In this document: piece by piece, positions 63,741-64,000 of the stretch
Numbering within the stretch: position 1 is the first letter of the stretch
Layout: each line of letters begins with the position of its first letter
NCBI RefSeq assembly: GCF_020595095.1
Contig: NZ_JAJDOP010000008.1
Location: 62,001-126,000, forward strand
Direction of reading: 5' to 3'
Source: Microvirga rosea
GTDB taxonomy: Bacteria; Pseudomonadota; Alphaproteobacteria; Rhizobiales; Beijerinckiaceae
DNA: 64,000 nucleotides
The notes under the pieces: model-generated
What the model was told of the DNA's origin: nothing
Databases searched by the model: none
Seen by the model: the letters and a program-made list of their open reading frames with translations, nothing else
Translations under genes and position numbers: made by a program

Positions 63741-63948
63741 AAGGCGCTCCAGAAATTGGGGATGCGCACTGATGCAAAAGCTTGGCCGAAAGGTCAACTG
63801 CCGCCTCAAAGGATCCAGTGTAAACATCAGAAGCATCCATGTTCCCATGTCTTAGGGATGCCCTGGAACTGAGATGAAGGGGCTTCGTTGGTGTTTGGGT
63901 GATGCATCTGAGCAGCATCCCAGGTTTTAGAAGACTCGGGAGACGACC

Positions 63949-64000
63949 ATGCCTCGTGGTGATAAATCAGCATATACTGACAAGCAGAAGCGCCAGGCTC
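63949..64000 (+). CDS. Small conserved hydrophilic protein, N-terminal part only
   Basis: Only 17 residues are visible before the window ends, starting MPRGDKSAYTDKQKRQA. GGGAG lies eight bases before the ATG. This start is characteristic of a widespread family of about 50-60-residue, highly charged bacterial proteins that databases often label as plasmid-stabilisation or stress-related. The identification rests on recalling this N-terminus; the function is not established. Confidence 0.65.
   Translation, partial: MPRGDKSAYTDKQKRQA

Overview
The window is high-GC chromosomal DNA, most likely from an alphaproteobacterium of the order Hyphomicrobiales (Rhizobiales). This is inferred from codon usage, the ABC-importer-rich gene content, the HWE-family histidine kinase, class III adenylate cyclases, a THI-box thiamine operon, and the mix of housekeeping genes (prfC, tex, ppc, ahpCD). 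A Methylobacteriaceae/Microvirga-type genome would fit, but the genus cannot be proved from the sequence. No tRNA, rRNA, CRISPR array or intact insertion sequence was seen.

Layout. 1-1.8 kb: start of a Tat-secreted lipoprotein gene at the left edge, then a gene-poor stretch holding a frameshifted hotdog-thioesterase remnant. 1.8-11.9 kb: one long minus-strand catabolic operon (binding protein, enolase-superfamily dehydratase, GMC oxidoreductase with a gluconate-dehydrogenase-subunit-3-like partner, two permeases, GntR/FCD regulator, UgpC-type ATPase, aldehyde dehydrogenase). It is preceded by a promoter overlapped by a perfect 16-bp palindrome. 12.4-18.5 kb: two class III nucleotide cyclases, one (dCache/HAMP-like) followed by an ABC_sub_bind protein, the other (CHASE2) overlapping a secreted FecR-domain protein. 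19-22.7 kb: a trehalose-6-phosphate to glucose-6-phosphate operon (OtsB, GH15 glycosidase, glucokinase), facing a small minus-strand transcription unit that appears to encode a 24-codon peptide. 22.9-26.4 kb: prfC, a PfkB kinase and a DUF4239-like membrane protein.

26.4-44 kb is an amino-sugar and peptidoglycan-recycling island: anhMurNAc kinase, a serine hydrolase, MurNAc-6-P etherase, two BadF/GlcNAc-kinase paralogues, NagA, a SIS-domain deaminase, a GntR/UTRA regulator, a peptide-type importer lacking its ATPases, and a complete sugar importer. Three intergenic sites share a TGG-containing direct-repeat motif and tie these operons into a probable single regulon.

44-64 kb holds a DUF2218 protein, a GGDEF-EAL protein next to a decayed GGDEF gene, the thiBPQ operon under a TPP riboswitch, an N-methyltryptophan-oxidase-like flavoprotein, an HWE histidine kinase, a cysteine hydrolase, tex, an Hsp70-like protein, ppc, a small hypothetical gene, ahpC-ahpD, and the start of a small conserved gene at the right edge. 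A recurrent feature is a strong hairpin directly after each of the three importer binding-protein genes that begin an operon, as expected where binding protein is made in excess of permease.
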